Below are positions 6,554-6,926 of a DNA stretch of 6,926 nt, piece by piece (the first letter of the stretch is position 1; each line of letters starts with the position of its first letter). Under the pieces are notes generated by a model, which was given only the letters and a program-made list of their open reading frames with translations, was not told the origin of the DNA and made no database searches. The translations under genes were made by a program, and so were the position numbers. The DNA is from Chthoniobacterales bacterium (GTDB lineage Bacteria > Verrucomicrobiota > Verrucomicrobiia > Chthoniobacterales > UBA10450), in the NCBI GenBank assembly GCA_013697015.1, contig JACCXL010000331.1, positions 1 to 6,926 on the forward strand, read 5' to 3'.

Positions 6554-6628
6554 GTCAGCGCCGCGCTGCCGCAATTCTAGTTTCGTAGGCGCCGGAGCGA
6601 AGTCTCTGATCGCCGGGTTCGTGCAGAG

Positions 6629-6926
6629 TTATGGAACGACGGCGATGGAGCCGGGGTCAGCAGACGGAGCAAATCGCTTAGAACACGCACGGATAAGAGC
6701 AGCGATATCCAACTTCTTCCAGCGCAAGCATGGCGCTTCGATTAGCCGATAGCTCAATATCGCCAGGATCAAGGTCAGGAGCAAAGACCAGACAAAATAA
6801 AGGCCGAAGCCGCCTTCCTGGACCCGAAGTAAAGCGAGTCCCTGCTGGACCGGAAACGCATAGATGTAGGTGCCGTACGAGAAGTCGCCGTGCGCGTCGA
6901 AGCGCGCAAACGGGAGGTTAAACGCC
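6629..6926 (-). CDS. Acyltransferase-3 family (OafA/YrhL-type) membrane protein, C-terminal part only
   Basis: The minus strand is open from the right edge to a TAA at 6631-6629, giving the last 98 residues of a longer protein; its start lies outside the window. The fragment contains DFSYGTYIYAFPVQQG, matching the SYGIYxxHFPVQ signature that precedes the last membrane segments of the family, then a hydrophobic helix (YFVWSLLLTLILAILSY, about fragment residues 43-59) and the typical closing IEAPCLRWKK. Members are integral inner-membrane enzymes with about ten helices that transfer acetyl or other acyl groups to exported sugars such as O-antigen, peptidoglycan or exopolysaccharide. The acceptor cannot be told from this end. 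After the last helix comes a tail of about 28 residues. The gene is convergent with the acyl-CoA dehydrogenase gene. Confidence 0.85.
   Translation of the reverse strand, partial: AFNLPFARFDAHGDFSYGTYIYAFPVQQGLALLRVQEGGFGLYFVWSLLLTLILAILSYRLIEAPCLRWKKLDIAALIRACSKRFAPSADPGSIAVVP

Larger units (their letters stand above)
6278..6628. other. Convergent intergenic region with no supported gene
   Basis: The acyl-CoA dehydrogenase gene (plus) and the acyltransferase gene (minus) converge on these 351 bases. Positions 6278-6326 hold GC-rich flank and an A-rich patch (6315-6320). Positions 6327-6502 are a palindromic element, and 6506-6553 a second copy of the dehydrogenase tail. After that, 6556-6568 is a 5-bp hairpin (CAGCG / CGCTG) with no T-run, and 6569-6628 shows nothing I can name. 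An 82-codon open frame at 6294-6542 crosses the palindrome and the repeat and resembles no protein, so it is not called. Confidence 0.7.

Noticed and set aside
6730..6921. 63-codon plus-strand frame at the right end
   Set aside because: It is antisense to the acyltransferase-3 fragment, which has recognisable family motifs.

Overview
The window is about 60% G+C and densely coding. It looks like chromosomal DNA of a free-living bacterium, with no phage, plasmid or CRISPR hallmarks. I lean towards a soil Verrucomicrobiota-type or Acidobacteriota-type genome. The reasons are the style of the class II ribonucleotide reductase, an acyl-CoA dehydrogenase with a VLCAD-like C-terminal domain, weak Shine-Dalgarno sequences, and an intergenic palindrome of a kind I associate with Verrucomicrobiota. 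That placement is inference from recall, not a database result.

Layout from left to right. (1) Positions 1-2507, plus strand: a vitamin B12-dependent ribonucleotide reductase (nrdJ), cut at its 5' end by the window edge. (2) Positions 2574-3425, plus: a membrane-anchored alpha/beta hydrolase with a complete Ser-Asp-His triad. (3) Positions 3515-4354, plus (alternative start 3422, which would overlap the hydrolase stop as ATGA): a DUF2459-type lipoprotein with an N-terminal His and a C-terminal Cys, an order reminiscent of permuted papain-like enzymes. (4) Positions 4469-6277, plus: a long acyl-CoA dehydrogenase of the VLCAD/ACAD9 type. (5) Positions 6278-6628: a convergent intergenic region. 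It holds a 176-bp palindromic element with perfect 10-bp terminal inverted repeats and, just after it, a second diverged copy of the last 48 bp of the acyl-CoA dehydrogenase gene. (6) Positions 6629-6926, minus: the C-terminal end of an acyltransferase-3 (OafA/YrhL-type) membrane protein running off the right edge.

The genes do not form one obvious pathway. nrdJ makes deoxynucleotides for replication and repair. The hydrolase and the lipoprotein are probably co-transcribed and both act at the cell envelope. The acyl-CoA dehydrogenase works in fatty-acid beta-oxidation. The acyltransferase modifies surface polysaccharide or a related acceptor. I saw no defence system or other complete novel system. 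The most unusual part is 6230-6572, where an intergenic palindrome sits between two diverged, in-frame copies of a gene's 3' end.
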